From Lentibacillus siamensis (GTDB lineage Bacteria > Bacillota > Bacilli > Bacillales > Amphibacillaceae): a DNA stretch of 64,000 nucleotides. The position numbers and the translations under genes were made by a program. The DNA lies in contig NZ_BAAADS010000001.1 of NCBI RefSeq assembly GCF_039522605.1, forward strand, positions 496,001 to 560,000, written 5' to 3'. The notes below the pieces were generated by a model, which had not been told where the DNA came from, did no database searches, and was given only the letters and a program-made list of their open reading frames with translations. Of the stretch, positions 9,981 through 19,782 are shown one piece after another; position 1 is the first letter of the stretch; every line of letters begins with the position of its first letter.

Positions 9981-11322
9981 TATTGTTTATATAGCCATCA
10001 CTGCTCGAAGTTGCCCTTTTCCAGGTAATACCTCCATCATCACTGTATACAGCTGAACCTTTACCCAACGTATACACAGGCATAACAATTCTGCCATTTT
10101 TGCTTGGATCGTCTTGATGCTTCAAAACAATTCCGGTACCTGGACCCACACCCAAAAATGAGCCATCAGAGGAGAGCTTTACTTGTGAGTTAATATTGAC
10201 CGGCTGTGACCATGTCTTTCCATAGTCACTGCTTCTTGTTACCCATAAGTAAGAAGTAACGACAGCCCTTAATGGTGCCGGATCCGTCATGACATCCGGA
10301 TATTTCGAATACAGTTTTCCTTCCTTGTTTGGACCAGCTTTTTTCTTCTGTACAAACACAGGATTTTCCGGGTTAAATTCGGGTTTCTGGTAACTTAAAT
10401 AGATATTGCCCACATAAATATCATTGGAACCTTCAGGCTGTCCGCTCGATTCTTCAGGTATCTGAGGAGGTGTTTCATTAATATAGTCAGCTTCCCCTGT
10501 GGCATAATACATATCTCCCATCGTTTCATAATTGTATTCAGCGGAATGATGCTGGGGAATATAATAATTTGTTTTACGACCATTACTGTCAAAGATCCAA
10601 CCATTTTCACGAACTGTATATGTTTCACCCTGATTGGTAATTTCGCCGTCGCCAACCTTGGAGTCGCCGCTGTACAATACCATGTAATCTTTTCCGCTAA
10701 CGGTCTTATAGCCATCCCCATTCTCTAACCACGAACTTGCGTGCAATCCTTTACTTTCCGGATACATATCCAACATCATTACGACATCACCGTTTTCAGC
10801 TTGTACTGTTGCCATATCAATAAAAAATGCAGAACCCCAGTCATTAAAGCTTTGTGGTGCATTGTTTGACGGCATGCCCATAATTGTGTTGACGTTGCCC
10901 CATGTTTCACCATTGTCCAAGCTGCGTCTCATAGCTATATCAAGATTACCCCAATCAGCACTGTCATTTCCGATATGTGAAAAAGAAAGCAGCACATCTT
11001 TGTCTTTTTTATCGGGGGTTACTGCTCTGAGAAGGGATGGAATTCGAAAACCAAACCCATCTTTACTCATGACATCAGGATCCCCTGCAAGACTGTCATT
11101 CAGCAGCATATCTGGTGAAATACTGGCAAACATTTTAAAATCCTCGGACCGATACGTGTCTTCTCTCGGTGGAAGCCCTTTATTAGTCATTCTATTTTTG
11201 TTGTTTATTCCTTCAATTAAGGTGTTTTTCTGTGATGTTAGGTGGGAATCTTGATATGCTAAAACTTGGGGTATAGGCATCATACAAATGATGAGTAACA
11301 CAATTAACATTCGTCTTATCAT
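9889..11322 (-). pseudogene. N-terminal half of frameshifted second GH33-like sialidase
   Basis: ATG at 11322 has an AAGGAG site 10 bases upstream, preferable to a TTG at 11331 that almost touches it. The product has a signal peptide (about 1-23), an FRIP motif (about residue 92) and three Asp boxes (SLDNGETWG, SSDYGKTWS, SDDGGITWK), so it is the first part of a sialidase propeller. It ends prematurely at 9889, and the other frame takes over around 9890-9910. Removing one base from the GGGG run at 9902-9905 would join the frames into a protein of about 960 residues. An insertion there is the simplest explanation; it may be real or a homopolymer error. As it stands the catalytic domain is split and inactive. 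Confidence 0.75.
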
Positions 11323-11392
11323 GAAATTCAATCTCCTTTCAGCCGAAAAGTACGAAACATCTTTATGTGAAGGGGTTACCTATCGTGATGAT

Positions 11393-11431
11393 TGAACCTC
11401 CCCAAATAGCATCCAGCTAAGGGGGAGGTTC
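11393..11431 (-). terminator. stem-loop after the GH123 gene
   Basis: An 11-base inverted repeat (GAACCTCCCC... / GGGGGAGGTTC) with a 17-base loop sits just beyond the GH123 stop at 11445, between it and the second sialidase start. It is GC-rich but lacks a long T tract. It would separate the transcripts of the two glycosidases. Confidence 0.5.
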
Positions 11432-11444
11432 TAATTCTATAAAC

Positions 11445-14258
11445 CTATTGCCATTTTTCTATCAATTCACCAGCATCCTCTTTAAGCGTTTGATAGGCAT
11501 CTGCTGCAATGAATTCATGTTCTTTTTGATAGTTCAGCAGCTTCTTAAATCCTTTCATATGTTTAATAACTTTTTCACCTGCATCATCTTCCGCATAATG
11601 ATCGACTGCAGTCAGATGGATCTTTAAAGTCCGGGCAGCTCCATCACTCGCAAATGCTCCTGCTTCCTCGTACTGCTCAACAATTTCCTTCATGTCGGCT
11701 GCACTTGTTTCGGTATCACCTGACGTAAATAGTAACGCATTTCCCCAATCTCCATGATCCTGTCCGTTACCGTTTCCGCCATCAGTAACAACGAGCTTAA
11801 GCTCCTTGATGCCATCAACCGAGATATCCACCTTTTTGGCATCATCTGAATCCGTCATCAAGCCACTGTCATACAGTTTTTCACCATCTCCCCAAACCTG
11901 GAAAACAATACTGGCACCGCCAGCCACCTCATCATCAACTCCAACATAGGAAGTGAACTGTGAGTATTTACCGTCCAATTGATACACAATTTCTGATGGG
12001 GCATGGACGCCAAGACCTTTGTCGAAAGTCTGTCCATTTATTGTTAACGCACTTCCATCATTAGCGCCTTTTTCCCCATTTGACATATCCTTTTCAACGG
12101 GGCCCCAGGCATTGTCGGCTTTTCCCCAATCCAAATCGCTAAGATATGTTCCTCCGACAATCACTCGTTGATTGAAGGATGCCACCTGTTTACTGTCAGC
12201 AAACGCCGAAACAGTCAGTGATGAAGAGCCTGTGGCACCATCTGATGGCGTAACCCTCCAGGATACTGTTGCTTTTTCAAAGGAATCCAGCTTTTCAAAG
12301 GTATTCTGTGAGATAGGTTCAACTCTCCATCCTTCAGGTACATTCAATTTCAGCTCAATATTTTTTGTTTCAATAAATCCATTCTGAAAGATTGTTTTTA
12401 CTACAGTCGGGGCACCTGCAGTAAAGCTGCCTTTCGCTTTCATACTGACTGAGTTTTCCACAATCATTTTTCTTGCACGAACGATATCATGTACATCTTT
12501 CTTGCGGCCATCCCATTGTCGTGATGCTAGCTCCAACGCTTTCTTAATTGCTTCACTATCAGGATTTTTCTCCCTTGCCATTTGAACAAGTTCATAATCC
12601 TCAATTCCTTCTTTCAGCAGTTCCCATCGAATACTGGACATCGGTCCTTTTTTTCCTGGATAGACAAAATACTCGTCTCCTTGTGTGAATGCATATACTG
12701 GATTATCATAGACATTTTTGGGCCAACTGTTGTACGCCCAGCGTAAAAATCCATCCAATTTTTTGTCAGCTGAAATCCAGGCCATCATCCGGGATTCTAC
12801 TGCAGGCGAGAAAGACAGCGTATTCGGGTGATGATCTCCAGCCCAGACATAATACGTTGTAGTTTTCCCGGCTTCTCGTCTTTGTTTTATCCATTCATCC
12901 GTAACCTTGCCAAGACTATCAATTGCGAGAGACAAATTTTGCGCATATTTCCCAACCTTTTCTGTACCTGCCATTTGCGTCTGGTCCAAAAATTCAGGTG
13001 CTGCATCTTTTAATAAATCAATTGCCTTTGAGGTAATCTCAGGGGGACGTTCATCAAACGCAAGGTACGTCTGGTTCAACCAGCCTTTACGCTTTAAATG
13101 ATCCGAGAAATCATTCAAGAAGGCGGTCCAAGCCTCACGCCAAAATGGATCACCCGCTTCCATACGCTTTGTCACTACTTCCCCTGTTCGCTCATCCAAA
13201 TACGTAATACGTTGTTTACCACGAAATGTAAGTAATGAATAAGCAGTGATATGAGGACCTACACCTGCTTCAAGTCCTGTCTGAACGTACCGGTCAAAAA
13301 TGGAATAATCAAATTCCCAGTTTTCTCCATCATAACGCCATTTCACCATGGTGTCGTACCCTGTGGCAGTTTGCGGTTTCCAATCATTCCATCCTACCAG
13401 CCAGGGATTTTGGATAATTGTTGTTGTGATTGTGTCTTGTCCACTGCTTGCCAAATCCTTAAAGTATTTCTTAATTAAATCCCAGTGCTCTTCAGATTTC
13501 CACGGTTCAACATCGTAAGCAGCAGCTATCGCATTGGGATTCATCCACACGTCTAAATTAAATTCATAGTCTTGCGGATCAGGAATGGCTACGTCGTTAA
13601 TCGTTACTTGAAGATTATACGTAATTTTTTTATCGTCCCCAGTTTCTATGGTAATCTCCCCACTATATTCCCCTGGATTTGCTGACTTTGGAATATGAAA
13701 CGTGAACCAAATAGGCTGTACACTATGGTCAGGAACGTCAACCTTGGACTTTTCCAGCAAAGTATCCGCTACAACACCAAGGTTTTTGTCTCCGGATATA
13801 GCCCGTCCGGCAACATCTTCAATCGAGGAGCCGTTGATCGATTTTTCTACAGGTACATAGCCGACATAACGAATCTGGACGTTTTCCGAAGATATTTTGT
13901 TCCCGTTTTTGTTTTCGAGGTCACTTACATTTGCCTGCAGACTATCAATCTGTTCTGTACTTGCCACAGCTATTTGAGCTGATGCTTGTTCGTTGCGGAC
14001 AGTGGTCAGCTTTATATTTCTATCATCAACATTTCCTAAGATTTCATCAGGGTATCTTGGGACTTTGATTAATGAAGACGTTGCAAAGTCACCTGAAGGC
14101 ACCCACGTATTTAAACCTTTCTTAGGCAGCACTTTCTCATTCATACTGCCTTTTGTCTGACCATTACGTGTCTTGTCAGCTGCAGTGCTGGTTAAAACAA
14201 AAAAACTGCTTACCAGCAAAAGTGACGCAGCCAAAATACTGATTCGTTTTTTTAACAT
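11445..14258 (-). CDS. secreted GH123-like (DUF4091) beta-N-acetylgalactosaminidase with CBM-like tail
   Basis: The 937-residue product has a signal peptide (about 1-27) and a good GGAGG site. An N-terminal beta-sandwich (about 35-225) precedes a GH123/DUF4091 barrel (about 225-590) with the motif LAFDERPPE near residue 399, where the Asp-Glu pair matches the substrate-assisted catalytic pair of GH123. NEW3 (about 600-690), NPCBM (about 695-840) and FIMAH-like (about 855-935) modules follow. GH123 enzymes release beta-linked GalNAc from glycolipids or glycans. Here the context of sialidases and alpha-GalNAcase-type enzymes suggests host or mucin glycans. The NPCBM block is nearly identical to that of the second sialidase. 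Exact substrate is inferred from family only. Confidence 0.82.
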   Translation of the reverse strand: MLKKRISILAASLLLVSSFFVLTSTAADKTRNGQTKGSMNEKVLPKKGLNTWVPSGDFATSSLIKVPRYPDEILGNVDDRNIKLTTVRNEQASAQIAVASTEQIDSLQANVSDLENKNGNKISSENVQIRYVGYVPVEKSINGSSIEDVAGRAISGDKNLGVVADTLLEKSKVDVPDHSVQPIWFTFHIPKSANPGEYSGEITIETGDDKKITYNLQVTINDVAIPDPQDYEFNLDVWMNPNAIAAAYDVEPWKSEEHWDLIKKYFKDLASSGQDTITTTIIQNPWLVGWNDWKPQTATGYDTMVKWRYDGENWEFDYSIFDRYVQTGLEAGVGPHITAYSLLTFRGKQRITYLDERTGEVVTKRMEAGDPFWREAWTAFLNDFSDHLKRKGWLNQTYLAFDERPPEITSKAIDLLKDAAPEFLDQTQMAGTEKVGKYAQNLSLAIDSLGKVTDEWIKQRREAGKTTTYYVWAGDHHPNTLSFSPAVESRMMAWISADKKLDGFLRWAYNSWPKNVYDNPVYAFTQGDEYFVYPGKKGPMSSIRWELLKEGIEDYELVQMAREKNPDSEAIKKALELASRQWDGRKKDVHDIVRARKMIVENSVSMKAKGSFTAGAPTVVKTIFQNGFIETKNIELKLNVPEGWRVEPISQNTFEKLDSFEKATVSWRVTPSDGATGSSSLTVSAFADSKQVASFNQRVIVGGTYLSDLDWGKADNAWGPVEKDMSNGEKGANDGSALTINGQTFDKGLGVHAPSEIVYQLDGKYSQFTSYVGVDDEVAGGASIVFQVWGDGEKLYDSGLMTDSDDAKKVDISVDGIKELKLVVTDGGNGNGQDHGDWGNALLFTSGDTETSAADMKEIVEQYEEAGAFASDGAARTLKIHLTAVDHYAEDDAGEKVIKHMKGFKKLLNYQKEHEFIAADAYQTLKEDAGELIEKWQ

Positions 14259-14388
14259 ATCAGCGTTCCTCCAATATTTAACATTTGAATCTTACCGTAG
14301 CACTACATGAATGAAAGACATGCACAAAACTATCACGCTTCCTGATTGCAACAGTTTTTCAACTATTTTCACCTTTTTTATGAATGTT

Positions 14389-14416
14389 CCCTGTGACAGG
14401 AAAAACTGCCACAGGG
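14389..14416 (-). terminator. stem-loop after the GH31 gene
   Basis: The minus strand reads CCCTGTGGCAG, a short T-rich loop, then CTGTCACAGGG: an 11-bp stem with one G-T pair, 15 bp past the GH31 stop. No strong T tract follows, so it may be a weak terminator or processing hairpin. Confidence 0.45.
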
Positions 14417-14430
14417 ACTGTTCAACTAGT

Positions 14431-17400
14431 CTATTGCCAACTACTGATCACATATTCCGCATCTGCTTTAAGAATTTGATAAGCTTCTTTTGCAATCAAA
14501 TCATTACCCTTTTGATGCTGGAGCAATGTTTTAAATCCTTTCATATGTTTGATTACTTTTTCAGATACTTGATCTTCTTCGTACTGATTAACTGCAGTTA
14601 AATGAATACGCAAAGCTCGGGCAGCTTTATCATTTGCAAACGCTCCTTTTTCCTTAAAGCGTTCAACAAGCTCTTTCATATCCGCTGCACTGGTTGTTAC
14701 CTTGATGGAATACGTTTTTTCCTTGACGTTTCCTGCTTTGTCCTCTGCAGTTACAACCAGTTCATGCGTACCAGTTTTACCTGCCATATTAATAGCCGTA
14801 TCTTCCTTGTATGCTTCTCCATCAAATACAGCCGAAACGTTTGCTAATCCACTACCTTTATCGCTCGCCTTCCAAGTAAACTTCAAAAATTCTGTATCTG
14901 ATACAGTCACCTCATTTTGCAATTTTTCATCATTCATCATTGTTTTCAGTTCTGGAGCAGCTTCATCCGTGCTGAATACAATTTTAGCACCCGCCCAGTC
15001 GGCGTGATCGCCTGTTTTTCCATCTCCAGCATTCTCAACAACCAATTTTAAGGTATCGACACCCTCAACATTGACATCAACATGTTTGGTGTCTGATGTT
15101 CCGGTAACCGTGCCACTGTCATACAGTTTTTCACCGTCTCCCCAAACTTGGAAAACAACACTTCCATAATCCGGGATTTCATCATCAACCCCGACATCGG
15201 CAACAAATCGGGAAGCATTGCCTTTCAAACCAGTCAAATCATAGGTGATTTCAGACGGTGCGTGTGCGCCGATTCCTTTATCATAGGTTTTACCTTCAAG
15301 CGTAATAGGTTTGCCACCATTACTCTTATTGAGCTGAACCTTTCCATATCCATTTTGGACATCGGTCCAGTCCAGACTGCTGACCCACACACCATTCGCT
15401 AAAATGGTTTCAATATTCTTTGTGTCATAGACCGACCACTCTTTTCCGTGAAGCTGATAATCTGCCTGTGCCGATATCTCGTAGTCATCAGGGTCAGTTC
15501 CGTCTGGTACCACCACCTCAAATTTCGCAGTCACTGTTTCGCCTTTTGGTATTTCCTCAAAGTTAGACTTTCCTTCAATCGTCCATCCGTCTGGCACATC
15601 CAGAGAAAGCTGGGTATCCATCAACTTCCCATCGCTGTGGTTAATTAATGCGACAGTTAATTCAGTAGCTTTACCAGGAACTAATTTGTTTGGACCCTGC
15701 AATTCCATTGACACAGCAGGAATGGTATCTGAACCACCTACAACACTCGCTTCTTGCAATGTCACAGTAAAGGAACGGTTTGTTGATACTGGTTCTGTTT
15801 TTATATAAACGATACCGCCACGTTCATCTTCAGCGTAATACCAGCCGGCAGAAGCATTTTGATAAGCCTCCCTAGTATTAAATTGCTTCAGATCCTGCTC
15901 ACCCTTTATAACGTTTGCAGGTTTTTTATCAGAATGAACTGTGAACTGGTAACCTCTTTCCTCTGGCATCGTATCAAATTTGCCGTCATATGCCCCTACT
16001 TTAATGTCGATCGTTCCATTCCCTGTTTTGGGAGCAGAAACGTTAAAGGTTTGTTCGGCAGATTCGCCTTGTCTATATTCCGTTGTTACACCTTCATCCA
16101 TATACATGGTAAAGTTGGAATTTCCTTTTGGATAGATGTCCAGCGTCAATGGTCGGTGCAGTGCCTTCTTATAATCATTCGTGTCCGGCGCCCGCATCGG
16201 TACAATCGCACCAGCTTTTACAAACAGCGGCAATTTACGGAGCGGTGCCGAATAGTTGTTAACTGTCTGTTTCCCTTCATAAACATCACCATTCCAATAA
16301 TCAATCCAATGACCCTCAGGAAGATAAATATTGTTACGCACATTAGTATCCTTATATACTGGTGCCACAAGGAAAGATTCCCCTGACAAGAATTCATATT
16401 TGACGTCGTCTCCCCAGGTTTTTGGGTCATTTGGGTATTCCAGTACTAACGATCTTACCGGTGGCACTCCATTCTGGTGGGCCTTCGCAGAGTACGTGTA
16501 AATGTAAGGCAGCAGCCGCTCATGTAACTTCAGATATTTTCGGTTAATAGATGTATACGGTTCACCATATACCCAAGGCTGTTTATCCTTAGAAGCCCAA
16601 CCGGACATCGTCATTAATACCGGGATAAATGACTTCCACTGAAGATCCCGGACATACGTCTTGGCGCTCCCGCCAAAAATACCATCTATATCACTGGATG
16701 TAAAAGCCTGACCTGACAATCCTGATCCGGCAATTGTCGGGATCGTAAATCGAATGTTTTCCCATGTACCGGACTGATCGCCGGTCCACATGACAGCATA
16801 TCGCTGTGCACCCGCCCAGCCTTCTACCATCCAGACAAATCCTCTGGCATTACTGTTGTTTTCGATTCCATTGAAAGCCTTTTTCGCCGCATTAAGTGCG
16901 AATTCATAACCTTTGCCAACCCAGGCCACATCAAGCTTGCGAACTCGAACACCAGCCTCGCTGACTTCCCATTTCTGGTCCGGAAGCCCATTTTCAGTCC
17001 ATAATCCTAGCTGAAATCCGCGGTCCCGGAGGCCAATGCCAACATCTTTCAGGTTCTCATAACCGCATCCATACCCGTCATTAACGAGCATCCAACCCAT
17101 AGGAAAATCATGTTTGAGGTAACCGTCAGCGACTTTTAATGAATCCATCGTTGTTTCGCCTTTTTCGTTATAACAGTCTGCATCACCTAACTCCAGTCCG
17201 TAAACAGGCGGCATAAACGGACGCCCTGTCAATTCGGTATATCCGTCAAGAATTTGTTTCAATCCCGGACCATAGAAATAAAAAGCATCAAATCGGTTCT
17301 CATTATGTGTTGCTTTGACAGGTTCTTTAAAAGAATAGTTACCTGGTTCAAATGTATTGCGAAACACTCCATAGCCCTCCGTACTCATATAAAACGGGAC

Positions 17401-18015
17401 TGCATTCGGATTTCCTCCAGCATTCCAGTCAAACGATTTGGAAATACTGATGGTATCCCCACGATGTGTGAAACGGCCGTTTTGCATACCACCGCCAAAA
17501 AACTGTTCCTTTTCACTCCGTTTGAGCGTCTGCCATGTTTTGTCACTTGTCCAGGAAAGCCCTTTCTTTTCTTCCCATACAAGCGTCTTATTATCTGATT
17601 CGTATAACGCAAACCGTAAAGGATTTTTGTAAACACGTAATACGACATCATTAGTGGATATTTTGTAATACTTACCTTCATCTGACCAATTTGTCTTGAT
17701 GGTTGGATAGTCGGTTTTCACCACGATTTCACCGTCTGTAGGGTCAGTGAACTTCCCATTCGGTGCCATCCGGATCCGAAACATATCACCTTTGTAAAAT
17801 TTCACTTTCACCTTAGCTTCGTCTGCTGTTATGGTGTAGGTGTTGCCATCAACATTAATATTAGTAATGTTTCCAATCGTTGTAACCTCTTTGTTTGTTT
17901 CAGCCGATGTTGAAATGGATAAAAACAAGCTGAAAAAAAATAGTAAGGCAACAGTTAGAACAAAAGTTAATAAATTGTTTACACTTCTAAAACACGGCCA
18001 CATTTTACATTTCAT
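14431..18015 (-). CDS. secreted GH31 glycosidase, possibly alpha-N-acetylgalactosaminidase type
   Basis: The 1194-residue product has a long hydrophobic signal region (about 12-38). ATG 18015 abuts the AAAGG site, so the ATG at 18003 may be the real start. A GH31 N-terminal beta-sandwich (about 45-240) leads into the barrel (about 260-560) with the nucleophile motif KLDVAW (Asp about 361) and the acid/base region WTGDQSGTW (Asp about 412). A C-terminal beta domain, NEW3 (about 770-860), NPCBM (about 870-1010), Ig-like (about 1015-1100) and FIMAH-like domain follow. The nucleophile loop and the ELGDADCYN segment recall GH31 enzymes shown to act on alpha-GalNAc rather than classical alpha-glucosidases; this is inference. 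The gene is the first of the cluster, divergent from the AraC-type regulator. Confidence 0.82.
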   Translation of the reverse strand: MKCKMWPCFRSVNNLLTFVLTVALLFFFSLFLSISTSAETNKEVTTIGNITNINVDGNTYTITADEAKVKVKFYKGDMFRIRMAPNGKFTDPTDGEIVVKTDYPTIKTNWSDEGKYYKISTNDVVLRVYKNPLRFALYESDNKTLVWEEKKGLSWTSDKTWQTLKRSEKEQFFGGGMQNGRFTHRGDTISISKSFDWNAGGNPNAVPFYMSTEGYGVFRNTFEPGNYSFKEPVKATHNENRFDAFYFYGPGLKQILDGYTELTGRPFMPPVYGLELGDADCYNEKGETTMDSLKVADGYLKHDFPMGWMLVNDGYGCGYENLKDVGIGLRDRGFQLGLWTENGLPDQKWEVSEAGVRVRKLDVAWVGKGYEFALNAAKKAFNGIENNSNARGFVWMVEGWAGAQRYAVMWTGDQSGTWENIRFTIPTIAGSGLSGQAFTSSDIDGIFGGSAKTYVRDLQWKSFIPVLMTMSGWASKDKQPWVYGEPYTSINRKYLKLHERLLPYIYTYSAKAHQNGVPPVRSLVLEYPNDPKTWGDDVKYEFLSGESFLVAPVYKDTNVRNNIYLPEGHWIDYWNGDVYEGKQTVNNYSAPLRKLPLFVKAGAIVPMRAPDTNDYKKALHRPLTLDIYPKGNSNFTMYMDEGVTTEYRQGESAEQTFNVSAPKTGNGTIDIKVGAYDGKFDTMPEERGYQFTVHSDKKPANVIKGEQDLKQFNTREAYQNASAGWYYAEDERGGIVYIKTEPVSTNRSFTVTLQEASVVGGSDTIPAVSMELQGPNKLVPGKATELTVALINHSDGKLMDTQLSLDVPDGWTIEGKSNFEEIPKGETVTAKFEVVVPDGTDPDDYEISAQADYQLHGKEWSVYDTKNIETILANGVWVSSLDWTDVQNGYGKVQLNKSNGGKPITLEGKTYDKGIGAHAPSEITYDLTGLKGNASRFVADVGVDDEIPDYGSVVFQVWGDGEKLYDSGTVTGTSDTKHVDVNVEGVDTLKLVVENAGDGKTGDHADWAGAKIVFSTDEAAPELKTMMNDEKLQNEVTVSDTEFLKFTWKASDKGSGLANVSAVFDGEAYKEDTAINMAGKTGTHELVVTAEDKAGNVKEKTYSIKVTTSAADMKELVERFKEKGAFANDKAARALRIHLTAVNQYEEDQVSEKVIKHMKGFKTLLQHQKGNDLIAKEAYQILKADAEYVISSWQ

Positions 18016-18066
18016 CCTTTCACTTCAGATTTTCCATTAACGTTAGAAAGACATCCCCGGATAATT

Positions 18067-18155
18067 TTAGAAAACTTGGTTGTCACCATGCCTTTAGGTG
18101 ACAGCCATAGTTGCACTTATGCAGTAAGAAAGAATTTTATACTTTCTTAACTGCT
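18067..18155. repeat. dispersed ~90-bp hairpin repeat, copy A
   Basis: This is one of four related copies (others at 50061, 57453 and 60260). The core stem is GGTTGTCACC / GGTGACAGCC (18078-18106), followed by a TGCA...TGCA palindrome and an AAGAAAG...CTTTCTT stem. It lies in the gap between the GH31 gene and the AraC-type gene. A short frame through the unit is partly conserved between copies, but the unit is too short and too interrupted to be a gene. Confidence 0.7.
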
Positions 18156-18743
18156 CAAAAATAAAATCCCTCCCTTTAACATCAACTTCCCATTCTTCCC
18201 CCCTTTCCAAGTAACCGGGAACGATATAATGAGATAGTAAATAGCAATGTTGTTGTGATAAATCCCCGACTTCAAAAACCGTTTGCCTTTTATATACTAG
18301 TTTCCCATTTTTTAATCTGTGGTTATGTTGTCATTACCACTTCTATTAAAAAGAAAAAATCCTTGATCTTTCTCAGGATTAAATTCGTTAAAGCTCTGCA
18401 ACTACCTGAAATTCTTTCCTTAAGCATTTTTAGACGTATTTTCACTTTATGTGGTTATGACCAGTTTAAATAAGTATAAAATATTATATGAAAATTTTAA
18501 AGAGTAATTCTAATCAAAATTAAAACGCTACTATTTTACTATTCATGATGTCAACAAAGGACATACACGGAAACCTGTTAAATAGTTATTGGCATTACAA
18601 AACCAGTTCTTATTCAACAAATTTTTACGAGAGGCAACTTTAATCCATAACAAATTATACAAAAACATTTTGTTCAGACTTTTAGATATATTGCTTTTCA
18701 TCCAAATCCTCTATAAAATAAATAATAAAAGGAGGATAAGAAA
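18156..18743. other. AT-rich intergenic region upstream of the AraC-type gene
   Basis: No credible gene was found. The stretch should hold promoters for the AraC-type gene (AGGAGG site just before 18744) and, with 18016-18066, for the divergent GH31 gene. A small hairpin (AATCC...GGATT) occurs near 18363-18386. No clear operator was recognised. Confidence 0.4.
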
Positions 18744-19595
18744 ATGTCGTATGAGGTCTACAAAGTTAAAAATTATCCAGCTGGTAAAATGACGTTTAAG
18801 CTTTTGTATGTAACCCGTTCCGAATATGACAGAGGATGGCACAGCACACAGCATTCCCATCACTTCACCGAACTTTTTTACATTGTAAAAGGACAAGGAT
18901 CATTCGTCCTGCCCGATCATGAAATACCGGTTAAAGAAAATGACCTGGTAATCATCAATCCGAATGTTGAGCATACCGAAAAATCCAACTGGAAAGACTC
19001 ACTCGAATATATAGCACTGGGTGTGGAGGGCTTCTCTTTTTCGCATACCGATGAAACCGAATCACAAATGGGTCTGTATACCTATCAAGGGGAACGTGAG
19101 GATATTCTGTTCTACCTGAATAAATTACTGGATGAAATTCAAAACAACAATGCAGAATATGAAATCATCTGCCAGAACATAATCGAGATCCTAATCGTCA
19201 AATTAAAACGGGGGAAACAACTGACGATTGAAAAGGCTGAAACAAGAAATATAAATAAAGCTACAGCATTCATTAAATATTACATTAATCAGAATTACCG
19301 TGACCTGCTCACCCTTGATACATTGGCCGAAGCAGGTCACATCAACAAATATTATTTAGCACATACATTTAAAAAAGATATGGGAATTTCCCCGATTGAA
19401 TATTTAAACAAGATTCGGATAAGAGAAGCGAAAACCCTTTTGGACACGACCGACTACAATATCGCTGAGATTGCAGCAATTACCGGCTTCTCCTCCCAAT
19501 CTTTTTTTGCCCAGGCATTTAAGCGCGCAACCAGCCAGACCCCCACTTCTTATCGCAGGGTGTCAAAAGGGAGTTACCCACCGTTAAACACTTAG
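18744..19595 (+). CDS. AraC-family transcriptional regulator with cupin-type sensor domain
   Basis: The 283-residue product has an N-terminal cupin-like domain (about 15-100, with the H-S-H-H cluster and an H at about 76) that in this family binds sugars, and a C-terminal double helix-turn-helix (about 175-275, IAEIAAITGFSSQSFFAQAFK) typical of AraC/XylS activators. The start is set by AGGAGG upstream of the ATG. The gene is divergent from the GH31 gene and is the only regulator next to the glycosidase cluster, so it probably activates that cluster in response to a liberated sugar. The ligand is unknown. The stop codon lies inside a terminator hairpin. Confidence 0.85.
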   Translation: MSYEVYKVKNYPAGKMTFKLLYVTRSEYDRGWHSTQHSHHFTELFYIVKGQGSFVLPDHEIPVKENDLVIINPNVEHTEKSNWKDSLEYIALGVEGFSFSHTDETESQMGLYTYQGEREDILFYLNKLLDEIQNNNAEYEIICQNIIEILIVKLKRGKQLTIEKAETRNINKATAFIKYYINQNYRDLLTLDTLAEAGHINKYYLAHTFKKDMGISPIEYLNKIRIREAKTLLDTTDYNIAEIAAITGFSSQSFFAQAFKRATSQTPTSYRRVSKGSYPPLNT

Positions 19596-19611
19596 TCTAA
19601 GTGTTTAACGG
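19581..19611 (+). terminator. 14-bp perfect stem terminator overlapping the AraC stop codon
   Basis: CCGTTAAACACTTA pairs perfectly with TAAGTGTTTAACGG around a tiny loop, and the TAG stop codon of the regulator lies in the left arm. A T-containing tail follows. It is a strong intrinsic terminator candidate. Confidence 0.7.
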
Positions 19612-19782
19612 TGATTTTGATCTATCGGTAACGTCCTATTCCCATAAGAGGTTCACAGGCTTCATTCGCTATAAGCTCACCCTCCCCAATATCCACTTCC
19701 TTTACAAACACAACTAATTCGAATGAAATATACCCAGAGGGAAAAGATAATTGGAAGTATATCGAAAGGAGGTTCTGAACAA

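Noticed and set aside
14431..18015. Calling the GH31 gene a plain alpha-glucosidase
   Set aside because: The region around the nucleophile and the genomic context fit GalNAc-type enzymes better; neither is proven.
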